From: Candidatus Sulfurimonas baltica
Lineage (GTDB): Bacteria > Campylobacterota > Campylobacteria > Campylobacterales > Sulfurimonadaceae
Assembly: GCF_015265455.1 (NCBI RefSeq)
Contig: NZ_CP054492.1
Location: forward strand, 434,001-498,000
Reading direction: 5' to 3'
Length of the DNA: 64,000 nucleotides
Shown: positions 38,497 to 47,286 of the stretch, one piece after another
How positions within the stretch are numbered: position 1 is the stretch's first letter
Layout of the letters: each line of letters opens with the position of its first letter
Position numbers and translations under genes: made by a program
The notes under the pieces: model-generated
What the model saw: only the letters and a program-made list of their open reading frames with translations
Databases searched by the model: none
Told to the model about the DNA's origin: nothing

Positions 38497-39305
38497 TGAG
38501 AGTAGGTTTTATCGGTGATATTGTAGGTAGTCCGGGTCGAGACATGTTGAAGAACTATCTCTCAAAAATTAGAGAAGAGTATAAGATTGATTTTGTTATA
38601 GCAAACTATGAAAATACTTCACATGGATTTGGATTAACTAAAAAAAATGCAAATGAAATAGTTGGATATGGACTCGATTGCATGACAGGGGGAAATCATT
38701 CTTGGGATAAAAAAGAGGTGGAAGAGTTGTTTGACACACATGAGATACTTCGTCCACACAACTATCCTGATGGAGTTAGTGGAACAGGATGTAAAGTTTA
38801 TGATGTTTGCGGGGAGAAGTTAGCAGTTTTAAACCTTATGGGACACTTCTCTATGCCTCTTGTTGACAATGCCTTTCGCAAGGCAAAAGAGACAGTTGAA
38901 TCTCTACATGCAGATGGGGTGAAAAACATATTGATTGATTTTCATGCAGAAGCGACAAGTGAAAAAAGGGGTATGATGATGCTTCTTCAAGGTAAGGTCA
39001 GCGCAATTATTGGAACACATACCCACGTCTCTACTGACGATTTTCAAATAGCAAATGCAACAGCTTATCTTACAGACATTGGACTTACCGGGTGTAGAGA
39101 CAATGTTATAGGTATGGATAAAAAAGTACCGTTAAAACAGTTTTTGACTGGCATGAAGGGTCATTTTGATATTCCTAAAAAATGTAAAAAGATACTTCAA
39201 ATTGCCGTTATGGATTTTAGTAATGGGGAGTGCACCAGTGCATTTAAGCTGAAACAATTTGATGATGGAGAAATTTTAAAAAGCGAGGCGTGGCTTGAAA
39301 AATAA
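38496..39305 (+). CDS. TIGR00282-type metallophosphoesterase (YmdB-like)
   Basis: Family of binuclear-metal phosphoesterases; the Bacillus member YmdB hydrolyses cyclic nucleotides. The 269 residues have all the motifs: GDIVGSPGR at the start, ANYENTSHGFG, GGNHSWDKKE, FHAEATSEK and GTHTHVSTDD. Start is GTG 38496, coupled to mfd (TAGTG). Substrate here is unknown. It overlaps the next gene by 11 bases. Confidence 0.88.
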   Translation: MRVGFIGDIVGSPGRDMLKNYLSKIREEYKIDFVIANYENTSHGFGLTKKNANEIVGYGLDCMTGGNHSWDKKEVEELFDTHEILRPHNYPDGVSGTGCKVYDVCGEKLAVLNLMGHFSMPLVDNAFRKAKETVESLHADGVKNILIDFHAEATSEKRGMMMLLQGKVSAIIGTHTHVSTDDFQIANATAYLTDIGLTGCRDNVIGMDKKVPLKQFLTGMKGHFDIPKKCKKILQIAVMDFSNGECTSAFKLKQFDDGEILKSEAWLEK

Positions 39306-39861
39306 AGACTTAACAAAAAAACTTTTTTTATTCCTATCTCTGCTTCTGTACACAGAAGCAGTTAATGCTGAGATGAGCAGTTGCTCACCAGAGAATAGAT
39401 TGAATATGTACAATAGTTTAAAAAATGATACGCAAAAACTAATTAAATCTCTGCCAGATTTTATCCAAAGCAAAAAAGTATTTTTTCAGCAAGTCAAGGA
39501 AGAGTATAATAATAGTAAAAAAGAAAAATATAAATCAATCGTAGATTCTGATAGCTTTATTGCATACAACAATGGGGCACAACTAGAGGAGTTGAAAAAT
39601 AGTACCAATAGTATTATTGAGAGTATTAAAAGAAAAGATTTATATGATGAGGTTAAATTTCTTTTTAGTATAAACAGTAATTTTCTTTTCAATGCAGAAA
39701 TACTCACAAGATATATGGATTCAGAAGTTATGTATGAGAGAAAAATTGTAGGTCGAGAGTATAGAGAAATTGCACAATCATTGAGTGTTCATATCGTAGA
39801 CATTAACAAGTGCGCTGATAAAATAGTTTTTGAATTAAAAAATACCCAGCAAAATAAATAA
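39295..39861 (+). CDS. Secreted hypothetical protein
   Basis: No family recognised. The 188 residues start with a signal peptide (KKLFLFLSLLLYTEAVNA, cleavage near residue 25), then a mainly helical, Lys/Glu/Asn-rich periplasmic domain with two Cys (about 30 and 176) that could form a disulphide. TTG start at 39295 lies in the end of the phosphoesterase gene. Lys/Asn content is higher than in the neighbours, as often seen in fast-evolving exported proteins. Confidence 0.65.
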   Translation: MKNKDLTKKLFLFLSLLLYTEAVNAEMSSCSPENRLNMYNSLKNDTQKLIKSLPDFIQSKKVFFQQVKEEYNNSKKEKYKSIVDSDSFIAYNNGAQLEELKNSTNSIIESIKRKDLYDEVKFLFSINSNFLFNAEILTRYMDSEVMYERKIVGREYREIAQSLSVHIVDINKCADKIVFELKNTQQNK

Positions 39862-39868
39862 AGCATGA

Positions 39869-39877
39869 TGATATAAT
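39869..39877 (+). promoter_or_regulatory. Extended -10 before the EAL-HDOD gene
   Basis: TGATATAAT, the same extended form as at acpP, ends 23 bases before the ATG at 39901. The start is preceded by GAAGGATATGACC. Confidence 0.5.
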
Positions 39878-39900
39878 ATACCCAATGAAGGATATGACCA

Positions 39901-41112
39901 ATGAATGTGATTAATATTTCTAAACAAAAAATATTTGACAATAAAAATAGATTGTTTGCATATGAACTTGTGTTTAAAGACAGTGAAGACCAAAGAACAG
40001 GTCTCTCAACCCATGTTAAAGGGACAGCGCAATTAATTATGAGTTCCATTACAAGCGTAGAGTTAGACAAATTATTGGGACAGAAAACTTTAGCTTTTAT
40101 AAATATAGATGAGGAGACACTTTTAAAAGGTATTTTAGATGTTTTAGACAAAGATAGGTTTATTCTAAATATATTAGAAAATATTGAGTTGACAGAAAAA
40201 GTAATTGCTAAAATAATACAGTATAAAAAAAGGGGATTTATATTGTCAATAGAGCATTTTGACTCAAGTGCAGAAATGATTAAAAAATTTAATAGATTAT
40301 TTAACTATATAGATATAATAAAAATGGATGTTGAATTATCAGAGCCGGAAAATTTACAAAAAGTTATGAGTAAGTTTAAAGGTGGCAGAATTAAGCTTTT
40401 AGCACAAAATATTGAAACAAAAGAAGACCATAAAACTTATTTGGATATGGGTTTTGACTTCTTTCAGGGTTATTATCTTGATAAACCTGAAGTCGTAGAG
40501 ATTATAGGATCAAAAGAGCCGGCTCAGTTTATTATATTACAGCTAATAAAAATTATAAAAGAAAATAACGAGACAGATAAATTGGAATTTTTTATAAAAA
40601 AACAGCCTGACCTATCTTTTAAACTTATCCAGTTTTTCAATAATTCAAAAAGTTTAAGTGTAAAAGTTGAATCATTGATTCAAGTTATTACTTTAATGGG
40701 CAGGAGTAAATTATTAAGATGGCTAATGGTATACCTATATGCTGAAGTTTCTAAAAATCCCGCTTCTAAAACTTTGCTTGAATTAGCTATAAAAAGAGCA
40801 GAAAGAATGGAAGCAGATGCTAACCCTAGAGACAAGGACAAAGCATATCTTGCTGGCATGTTCTCTATGCTTAGTTCTATTTTCGAGACAGATATAAAAG
40901 AGTTGATGAATCATGTAAAAATGGACAGTGATATTACATCTTTGGTATTAGAAAAAAAAGGAATCTTTGCCGGTAGTTTAATGAGAGCAGAGACAGCAGA
41001 AAAAGAGTATTTAAAAAAAATAATGATTGCTAATTTTGATAAGCTTGATACTACTGACTTAATATATACATTAGAATACGGCGGAGTTGAAATAGACAAA
41101 AGCAAACTTTAA
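39901..41112 (+). CDS. EAL-HDOD fusion signalling protein (EAL degenerate)
   Basis: YuxH-type protein of 403 residues. The first half (1-200) is an EAL fold in which the signature is YELVF, so metal and c-di-GMP turnover residues are missing; FFQGYYLDKPE, near its end, is the usual QGY motif. The second half (about 205-400) is HDOD. Such proteins bind partners rather than cut c-di-GMP. It has its own promoter and stands between the secreted unknown and prs. The nearest related genes in the window are the two HDOD proteins. Confidence 0.87.
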   Translation: MNVINISKQKIFDNKNRLFAYELVFKDSEDQRTGLSTHVKGTAQLIMSSITSVELDKLLGQKTLAFINIDEETLLKGILDVLDKDRFILNILENIELTEKVIAKIIQYKKRGFILSIEHFDSSAEMIKKFNRLFNYIDIIKMDVELSEPENLQKVMSKFKGGRIKLLAQNIETKEDHKTYLDMGFDFFQGYYLDKPEVVEIIGSKEPAQFIILQLIKIIKENNETDKLEFFIKKQPDLSFKLIQFFNNSKSLSVKVESLIQVITLMGRSKLLRWLMVYLYAEVSKNPASKTLLELAIKRAERMEADANPRDKDKAYLAGMFSMLSSIFETDIKELMNHVKMDSDITSLVLEKKGIFAGSLMRAETAEKEYLKKIMIANFDKLDTTDLIYTLEYGGVEIDKSKL

Positions 41113-41134
41113 CAACATCTCAGCACTATTTTTG

Positions 41135-41140
41135 TATAAT
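41135..41140 (+). promoter_or_regulatory. -10 box of prs
   Basis: TATAAT preceded by TTTTTG, 30 bases upstream of the prs ATG. The TTTTGTATAATC context resembles the core of the yajC element but lacks its upstream part. Confidence 0.55.
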
Positions 41141-41170
41141 CATATATCATTTTTTCCAAGAAGGAATACC

Positions 41171-42097
41171 ATGCGTGGTTATAAAATTTTTGCCGGATCT
41201 TCAAGTGTTGATTTTGCAAAAGAAATTTGTCAAGTTTTAGATATTCCATTAGCCAAGGCTGATGTTAAGAGTTTTAGTGACGGTGAAATTTCAGTTCAAA
41301 TTGCTGAGAGTGTTCGCGGTCGAGATGTATTTATTGTCCAATCAACCGGGTCACCGTCAAATGACAACTTAATGGAGCTTCTTATTATGACAGATGCTCT
41401 TCGCCGCTCATCTGCTTCTAGTATAACGGCTGTTGTTCCTTACTATGGCTATGCAAGACAGGATAGAAAAGCTGCGCCCCGCGTTCCAATAACTGCAAAA
41501 TTGGTTGCTGACATGTATGAAACTGCTGGTATTGACAGAGTTGTTACAATTGATCTTCATGCTGGACAAATTCAAGGGTTTTTCAACATACCAGTTGATA
41601 ATCTATATGGCTCAGTAACGTTTGAGCACTACATAAAAAGTAAAAATCTTAAAAAACCTATTATTGCATCTCCAGATATTGGCGGTGTCGCTCGTGCTCG
41701 ATACTTTGCAAAAAGAATGGGTTTAGAGATGGTTATCGTTGATAAGCGCCGTGAAAAAGCTAACGAGAGTGAAGTTATGAATATCATCGGAAACGTTAAG
41801 GGTTATGATGTAATTATGATTGATGATATGGTGGATACTGCTGGAACTATGGTAAAAGCTGCTACTGCACTTAAGAACAACGGTGCAGCATCAGTGATGG
41901 CATGTGCGACTCACGGTGTCCTTAGTGGAAAAGCTTATGAAAACTTAGATAATGGTGAACTAGATGAGTTGATTATTACTAACACATTAGAGACTAAACC
42001 GCATGCAAAAATAAAAGTGTTGTCAGTCGCACCACTTTTTGCTGAAGTAATTCGCAGAGTGTATCACAACGAGAGTGTAAACTCTCTCTTTGAATAG
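41171..42097 (+). CDS. prs: Ribose-phosphate pyrophosphokinase
   Basis: Makes PRPP from ribose-5-phosphate and ATP for nucleotide, His and Trp synthesis. The 308 residues match the family: KIFAGSSSVDFAKEIC start, FSDGEISVQI, YYGYARQDRK, VDLHAGQ-type metal loop (IDLHAGQIQGFF), and PRPP loop DDMVDTAGTM. I start at ATG 41171 with CAAGAAGGAA ahead; the frame is open 13 codons upstream, but that part runs into the -10 box. lepA follows 10 bases later. Confidence 0.96.
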   Translation: MRGYKIFAGSSSVDFAKEICQVLDIPLAKADVKSFSDGEISVQIAESVRGRDVFIVQSTGSPSNDNLMELLIMTDALRRSSASSITAVVPYYGYARQDRKAAPRVPITAKLVADMYETAGIDRVVTIDLHAGQIQGFFNIPVDNLYGSVTFEHYIKSKNLKKPIIASPDIGGVARARYFAKRMGLEMVIVDKRREKANESEVMNIIGNVKGYDVIMIDDMVDTAGTMVKAATALKNNGAASVMACATHGVLSGKAYENLDNGELDELIITNTLETKPHAKIKVLSVAPLFAEVIRRVYHNESVNSLFE

Positions 42098-42107
42098 AGG
42101 ATAATTA

Positions 42108-43898
42108 TTGAAAAATATTAGAAACTTTTCTATCATTGCTCATATTGACCATGGTAAAAGTACACTAGCCGATCGCATTATACAAGAGTGTGGCGCAGTA
42201 AGTGATAGAGAACTTACAAAACAGATGATGGACACTATGGATATTGAGCAAGAGCGCGGTATTACCATTAAAGCTCAAAGTGTTAGGCTTGATTATGTAA
42301 AAGATGGTGAGCACTACATCTTAAATCTTATTGACACTCCTGGCCATGTTGATTTTTCTTATGAGGTAAGTAAGTCCCTTGCTTCTAGCGATGGAGCATT
42401 ACTTATTGTTGATGCTGCACAAGGCGTTGAAGCTCAGACTATTGCAAATGTTTATATGGCAATGGAGAATAACTTAGAACTAATCCCTGTTATAAATAAA
42501 ATAGACTTGCCTGCTGCTGATCCTGTAAAAGTTGCAGAAGAGATTGAAACAAGCATAGGCATAGACGCGACTGATGCTTGTTTGGTGTCTGCAAAAACAG
42601 GTGTTGGTATACGTGCACTTATTGATGCTATCGTAGATAGAATTCCTGCTCCTGTTGGTGACCCTGATGCAACAACAAAAGCTATCATCTATGACTCTTG
42701 GTTTGATCAGTATCTTGGTGCTCTTGCCCTTGTTCGTGTTTTTGACGGTAAAGTTAAAAAAGGTCAAAATATTAAGCTTATGAGCAACGGTGAAGAGCAT
42801 CAAATTTTAGATTTAATGTATCCTCACCCTATGAAAAAAATCAAAACCAGTACTATTGAGTGTGGCGAAATTGGCATAGTTGTTCTAGGGCTAAAAGAAG
42901 TTAGTGTAATTAATGTTGGTGATACGATTACTGATGCTAAAAATCCTGCATTGGAGCCTGTTGGAAGATATGAACCTGCTAAACCATTTGTATTTGCCGG
43001 CATATACCCAATAGATACGGATGAATTTGAAAGTTTACGTGATGCACTAAATAAACTAAGACTAAATGACAGCTCTTTATCTTATGAGCCTGAAACCTCT
43101 TTAGCCCTTGGTTTTGGTTTCCGTGTTGGGTTTTTAGGTATGCTTCATATGGAAGTTGTGAAAGAGAGACTTGAGCGTGAATTTAACCTTGACTTAATTG
43201 CTTCTGCCCCATCTGTTCTATATGAAGTGTATCTCAACAATGGTGAAAAAATTAATGTTCATAATCCTTCAGAGCTTCCAGAAGTAAATAAAATCGATAG
43301 AATTGAAGAGCCATATGTAAAAGCAACAGTTATTACTCCAAGTGAGTACCTTGGTAATATCATAACTCTTTTAATAAATAAACGCGGTACACAAAGCAAG
43401 ATGACTTACCTTAATGAAAATAGAGTTATGCTTGAGTATGAAGTGCCAATGAATGAGATAGTGGTTGATTTTTATGATACTTTAAAGTCTATCTCTAAAG
43501 GTTATGCTTCATTTGATTACGAGCCTTTAGATTTTAGAGTAGGTGACCTTGTTAAACTTGATATTAAAGTAGCGGGGGAAGCAGTAGACGCACTAAGTAT
43601 TGTAGTTCCTCGCAATCAAGCTCTATCACGTGGGCGTATTTTAGTCAAAAATATGAAAGAGATAATTCCTCGTCAACTTTTTGAAGTAGCTGTTCAAGCA
43701 TCTTTGGGTTCTCAGATTATAGCTCGCGAAACAGTAAAATCTATGGGTAAAAATGTTACTGCCAAGTGTTACGGTGGAGATATTACTCGTAAACGCAAGC
43801 TTTTGGAAAAACAAAAAGCTGGTAAAAAACGAATGAAGTCCATAGGAAAAGTGCAACTTCCAAGTGAAGCATTTATGTCTGTTTTAAAAATGGATTAG
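42108..43898 (+). CDS. lepA: Elongation factor 4 (LepA)
   Basis: Ribosomal GTPase that acts on stalled or mistimed ribosomes. The 596 residues have G1 [14 protein letters not shown]2 [10 protein letters not shown]3 [10 protein letters not shown]4 NKIDLP and G5 SAKTG, EF-G-like domains, and the LepA-specific C-terminal domain ending [19 protein letters not shown] start at 42108 after AGAGGATAAT. The last 48 bases before the stop are repeated exactly at 43992-44039. Confidence 0.97.
   Translation: MKNIRNFSIIAHIDHGKSTLADRIIQECGAVSDRELTKQMMDTMDIEQERGITIKAQSVRLDYVKDGEHYILNLIDTPGHVDFSYEVSKSLASSDGALLIVDAAQGVEAQTIANVYMAMENNLELIPVINKIDLPAADPVKVAEEIETSIGIDATDACLVSAKTGVGIRALIDAIVDRIPAPVGDPDATTKAIIYDSWFDQYLGALALVRVFDGKVKKGQNIKLMSNGEEHQILDLMYPHPMKKIKTSTIECGEIGIVVLGLKEVSVINVGDTITDAKNPALEPVGRYEPAKPFVFAGIYPIDTDEFESLRDALNKLRLNDSSLSYEPETSLALGFGFRVGFLGMLHMEVVKERLEREFNLDLIASAPSVLYEVYLNNGEKINVHNPSELPEVNKIDRIEEPYVKATVITPSEYLGNIITLLINKRGTQSKMTYLNENRVMLEYEVPMNEIVVDFYDTLKSISKGYASFDYEPLDFRVGDLVKLDIKVAGEAVDALSIVVPRNQALSRGRILVKNMKEIIPRQLFEVAVQASLGSQIIARETVKSMGKNVTAKCYGGDITRKRKLLEKQKAGKKRMKSIGKVQLPSEAFMSVLKMD
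43847..43894 (+). repeat. 48-bp direct repeat, copy 1 (in lepA 3' end)
   Basis: From AAAAGTGCAACTTCC to TTTAAAAATGGA, identical to copy 2 at 43992-44039. It encodes the LepA tail [15 protein letters not shown]. Stop codons differ after the two copies (TTAG, CTAA). Confidence 0.95.
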
Positions 43899-43902
43899 AA
43901 AA

Positions 43903-44043
43903 ATGCACTTTTATCTTGGCGATAGCCAAAGCTTTAGTGATAGGAATTCTTTTGTGGACTTGTTCGCAAAAGAAGGAGACACTATTGTAGAAAAAGTGCA
44001 ACTTCCAAGTGAAGCATTTATGTCTGTTTTAAAAATGGACTAA
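43903..44043 (+). CDS. 46-residue ORF ending in a copy of the LepA tail
   Basis: ATG 43903 to TAA 44041-44043, too short for most ORF lists. Residues 1-30 (MHFYLGDSQSFSDRN...) match nothing I know. Residues 31-46 are [16 protein letters not shown], the same as the last 16 of LepA and in the same codon phase. No strong ribosome site (TTAGAAAA) precedes it, but lepA ends 4 bases before, so coupling is possible. It is more likely a duplication remnant than a working protein, but the frame is fully open. Confidence 0.4.
   Translation: MHFYLGDSQSFSDRNSFVDLFAKEGDTIVEKVQLPSEAFMSVLKMD
43992..44039 (+). repeat. 48-bp direct repeat, copy 2
   Basis: Exact copy of 43847-43894, 145 bases downstream, ending 7 bases before the comF ATG. 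The 97 bases between the copies (43895-43991) are unrelated to lepA. Confidence 0.95.
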
Positions 44044-44046
44044 ACC

Positions 44047-44622
44047 ATGAGATGTATGTTGTGTGAAAGTTTATCTTTTGCACACATATGTTCTACATGT
44101 CAAACAACTTTTCTAACTCCCTCAATCTACAAACGAAAAATTTTAAACAATATTGAAGTTATATCTTTTTATAAATATAATGAAATAAAAGATTTACTAC
44201 ACACAAAACATACTGATTTAGGATTTTATATATATTCAATATTGGCAAAAAATTCTTTGTTAAAGTTTGCATCAGAATTTAAACTTGAGTCTCCTGTAGC
44301 TTCTATAGCAATTGATGATCATGTAAAAAGTGGGTATTCACATACAGCAATTTTAAACAAGTCACTTGATAGTAAATATATAAAACCTAAGTTTAATAAA
44401 TTAAGAGCTAACAATAGGGTTTCATATTCAGGCAAAAGCAAAGAATTTAGACTGATAAATCCACGAAATTTTGAATTGAAAAACTTTGTAGAGAAAGAAG
44501 TTATATTGGTTGACGATATTATTACGACAGGTTCTACACTTAGTCAAGCTATTCAAAAAATAGAGTCAAATAAAAAAGAGGTACTGCTGTGTTTGACTTT
44601 GGTAGACGTTAGGATTGTATAG
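44047..44622 (+). CDS. ComF-family phosphoribosyltransferase-like protein
   Basis: ComF proteins help natural transformation by an unclear role in moving single-stranded DNA. The 191 residues begin with a zinc-type CMLCES...CSTCQ motif and carry the PRPP loop VILVDDIITTGSTLSQAI near the end. Length is at the short end of the family. It directly follows the repeated lepA tail. With DNA uptake genes not otherwise visible, a transformation role is inferred from the family only. Confidence 0.85.
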   Translation: MRCMLCESLSFAHICSTCQTTFLTPSIYKRKILNNIEVISFYKYNEIKDLLHTKHTDLGFYIYSILAKNSLLKFASEFKLESPVASIAIDDHVKSGYSHTAILNKSLDSKYIKPKFNKLRANNRVSYSGKSKEFRLINPRNFELKNFVEKEVILVDDIITTGSTLSQAIQKIESNKKEVLLCLTLVDVRIV

Positions 44623-44634
44623 ATAAAAAAGAAA

Positions 44635-45090
44635 CTAGGCTGTTAGTTGGTAATATCTATCGTTTGCCAAATATGTGTTTACCATTGCTTGTCGCAGTTT
44701 ATGCTCTTTTAACTCTTGAATACTTTTTGGCAAGTCTTTATTTATTTTTGGTGTTTGGTCTAAAGAAGTAGTCGGTTTTTTTGAGAGTGAAAACATTTTA
44801 GAGTTATCTTCATAAGCTGCTTTTGCATTTTTGATATCTTTTATGTTTGTATATCTTATCTCATCTTGACTTTTTATCTGCTCTTGGAGTTTTTGCTGAT
44901 TATTAAACGATTTATAGTTTGAAACATAATCTATAGGGAGATTTTTGGTAGGAGAAAAGTTAGTAGCAGAGTCGGAAGAAGATTTTAAGTTAAAAGATTT
45001 AGATTCATCTTTAGACTGACCCTCCCTATTTTTTTCTGTCCTATCGGAAGAGTTTGTGCTAATATATGTACTATATGATGAAACAAACAT
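44635..45090 (-). CDS. Hypothetical Ser/Lys/Asn-rich protein
   Basis: No family recognised. The 151 residues look disordered over the first 80 (Ser, Asn, Lys, Asp rich) and helical at the end (IQELKEHKLRQAMVNTYLANDRYY). No signal peptide or membrane helix. The ribosome site GAGGAGGGTCGC ahead of ATG 45090 is strong, which supports a real gene. The general look is that of flagellar or cell-surface accessory proteins, but that is a guess. It converges on comF. Confidence 0.6.
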   Translation of the reverse strand: MFVSSYSTYISTNSSDRTEKNREGQSKDESKSFNLKSSSDSATNFSPTKNLPIDYVSNYKSFNNQQKLQEQIKSQDEIRYTNIKDIKNAKAAYEDNSKMFSLSKKPTTSLDQTPKINKDLPKSIQELKEHKLRQAMVNTYLANDRYYQLTA

Positions 45091-45223
45091 TGCGACCCTC
45101 CTCTTTGCTACTATTATAAATGAAATTTGCTTTACTTACTATAAATATTTATTATTACAGCTTCGTAATTAAACCGTATCAACATTAGGGTACAATAATA
45201 AATATAAAATTTTAGGAAATGTA

Positions 45224-45898
45224 ATGAGTGCAAAAATTGTCATTGTAGATGACGAAGAAGATTTACTGGAATTATTAGAGTACAACTTAGACAAAGAAGG
45301 TTATGAAGTAGTAGGGTTTTTAAATACGAAGACAGTATCTCAAATACTCGATGAAGAGGAGATAGATCTTCTTATAATGGATAGAAATCTTCCGGGCGTT
45401 GAGGGGAGTGAGTTTGTGCAAGAACTAAGAAAAAAAGGGATAGCTACACCTGTTATTTACCTAAGTGCAAAAAATAGAGACTCAGATATAGAAGAGGGTT
45501 TTTTAAGAGGAGGGGATGATTACATCACCAAACCTTTTAATATGAAAGAGTTGCTACTACGTGTTAAAGCAATGTTGCGAAGAACAAGTAAAAAAATAGA
45601 TGAAGGCAATCTATCTCACAGAGATCTTTTTTTGGATAAAAGCTCAAGAGCGCTTAGCGTTGATGGAAAAAATATTGATATTACAAAACTAGAATTCAAT
45701 CTTTTATGTGAGTTTATTTTGAATAAAAATATGGTTCTTGATCGTGATCATCTTTTGTTAAATGTTTGGGGGGACAGTGAAGAGTACCAGTATAGGACTG
45801 TAAATGTTGCCATAAATCGTCTTAAAGAGAAAATTGACCCAGATAAAACAAAAGATTATATACAGACAGTACGTGGAATTGGGTACAAGCTGTGCTAA
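45224..45898 (+). CDS. OmpR/PhoB-family response regulator
   Basis: DNA-binding response regulator, 224 residues. The receiver has the acid pair in IVDDEED, the phospho-acceptor Asp in LLIMDRNLPG (about residue 52), the SAK switch and KPF Lys. A winged-helix effector domain follows, with the typical NVAINRLKEKI and TVRGIGYKL. The upstream TACAAT may be the -10. It overlaps its kinase by 7 bases. Target genes cannot be read from the sequence; PhoB-like is the closest type. Confidence 0.92.
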   Translation: MSAKIVIVDDEEDLLELLEYNLDKEGYEVVGFLNTKTVSQILDEEEIDLLIMDRNLPGVEGSEFVQELRKKGIATPVIYLSAKNRDSDIEEGFLRGGDDYITKPFNMKELLLRVKAMLRRTSKKIDEGNLSHRDLFLDKSSRALSVDGKNIDITKLEFNLLCEFILNKNMVLDRDHLLLNVWGDSEEYQYRTVNVAINRLKEKIDPDKTKDYIQTVRGIGYKLC

Positions 45899-47286
45899 AA
45901 ATACATCAAATATTTATAATTAAATTTTTAGTCCTTTTTGTTGGTGCTCTTCTTGTTACCTCTCTTATTAGTTATATGGCACTAAGATCTATAATTATAG
46001 AGCACAATAAAAATCATCTCGAGCATTCTATAGATTTAATGGAATTAGAATTAGACAACATAGAAAATTTGGATAAATTTGTAGCAAAAGTCCATGACAA
46101 AACTTCTCTTAGAGTAACAATTCTAAATGCCGATGGTATAGTGATAGCTGAGTCTAACGCAGATAAAGAGAGTATGGACAATCATGGTAGTAGATATGAG
46201 ATAATTAAGGCTAATTCAAACAAGTATGCTGATATAACAAGATATTCTAAAACACTAAAAGTTGATTTTTTATACGTTGCTAAAAAAATCAACATTAATA
46301 GTGAGACGATTTATATTAGACTCTCTATGAGTTTGGCTCAGATAATGGATGATTTTTACTCATTATGGATAAAACTATTTTTTGTTTTTATTGGAATAAT
46401 TTTGATTTCTACTTTTATTTCAAAAAAAATGAGTGAAAGGGTAGTCTATGATATTTCACAAATAACAAACTATTTAGATGAAATATCAAACAAAAACTAT
46501 AATGCGACTATAAAAATTGAGTACTTTTATGAATTTTTGCAAGTTTCTCTACTTCTGAAAAATTTAGTAAAAAAACTTGCTAAAAATGATAAAAAGAAAA
46601 TAAAGAACATTGCTAAACTAAGATTGATAAATAAACAAAGAAACGATATATTATCAGCACTTTCTCACGAGTTTAAAAATCCAATAGCATCTATTGTCGG
46701 GTATGCTCAAACAATTAGAGAAGATGCAGATATGCCACCGAAGATTCGTGATAAGTTTTTGGAAAAAATTAGTTCAAACGGTGAAAAAATATCTAAAATG
46801 TTAGATAGATTGGCTCTATCTGTAAAGCTTGATAATGGGGACTTAGCCATTAATAATAGCGAGTTTGACTTAAGAGAGTTGTGCCATGAAGTTTCGTTAA
46901 ATCAATCTTCAAAATACAAAGATAGAGATATTATAGTTGAAGCAGATGAGGCGGTAGTTATAAGTGATAAAACAATGCTGGAATTAGTGTTAATAAACCT
47001 AGTTGACAACGCCCTGAAATATTCAAGCGGTGATGTAAAAATTATATTGAAAAATGAAAAAATATCAATTCAAGACAGCGGAATAGGGATTAAAGAGGAA
47101 CATTTAGACAAGGTGACTAGTAAGTTTTACAGAGTTGACAAAAATAGCTGGGACAACTCTATGGGGATAGGCTTAGCTATGGTAAGTTATATCTTAAAAT
47201 CACTAAATTCTCACCTTGAAATCGATTCAGAGTTTGCAAAAGGTTCAGTTTTTAGTTTTAACATAAAAAATATGCTAAAGAGTTAA
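45892..47286 (+). CDS. Sensor histidine kinase
   Basis: Membrane kinase for the preceding regulator. In 464 residues: two helices (about 8-30 and 160-182) around a periplasmic sensor of about 130 residues, a linker, HisKA with the phospho-His in ALSHEFKNPIASI, N box LVNLVDNALKYS-type (LINLVDNALKYS), and G boxes DSGIGI and GIGLAM. Start is GTG 45892 inside the regulator gene. PhoR-like layout. It overlaps dnaX tail to tail by 4 bases. Confidence 0.92.
   Translation: MLKIHQIFIIKFLVLFVGALLVTSLISYMALRSIIIEHNKNHLEHSIDLMELELDNIENLDKFVAKVHDKTSLRVTILNADGIVIAESNADKESMDNHGSRYEIIKANSNKYADITRYSKTLKVDFLYVAKKININSETIYIRLSMSLAQIMDDFYSLWIKLFFVFIGIILISTFISKKMSERVVYDISQITNYLDEISNKNYNATIKIEYFYEFLQVSLLLKNLVKKLAKNDKKKIKNIAKLRLINKQRNDILSALSHEFKNPIASIVGYAQTIREDADMPPKIRDKFLEKISSNGEKISKMLDRLALSVKLDNGDLAINNSEFDLRELCHEVSLNQSSKYKDRDIIVEADEAVVISDKTMLELVLINLVDNALKYSSGDVKIILKNEKISIQDSGIGIKEEHLDKVTSKFYRVDKNSWDNSMGIGLAMVSYILKSLNSHLEIDSEFAKGSVFSFNIKNMLKS

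Noticed and set aside
41132-41170. N-terminal extension of prs
   Set aside because: It begins upstream of the TATAAT box that should drive the gene.
42452-42803. Two overlapping minus-strand frames opposite lepA
   Set aside because: Antisense shadows of a highly conserved gene, with unnatural composition.
47283-47286. 4-base tail overlap of kinase and dnaX as a regulatory feature
   Set aside because: Such overlaps are common in compact genomes and no hairpin is present.
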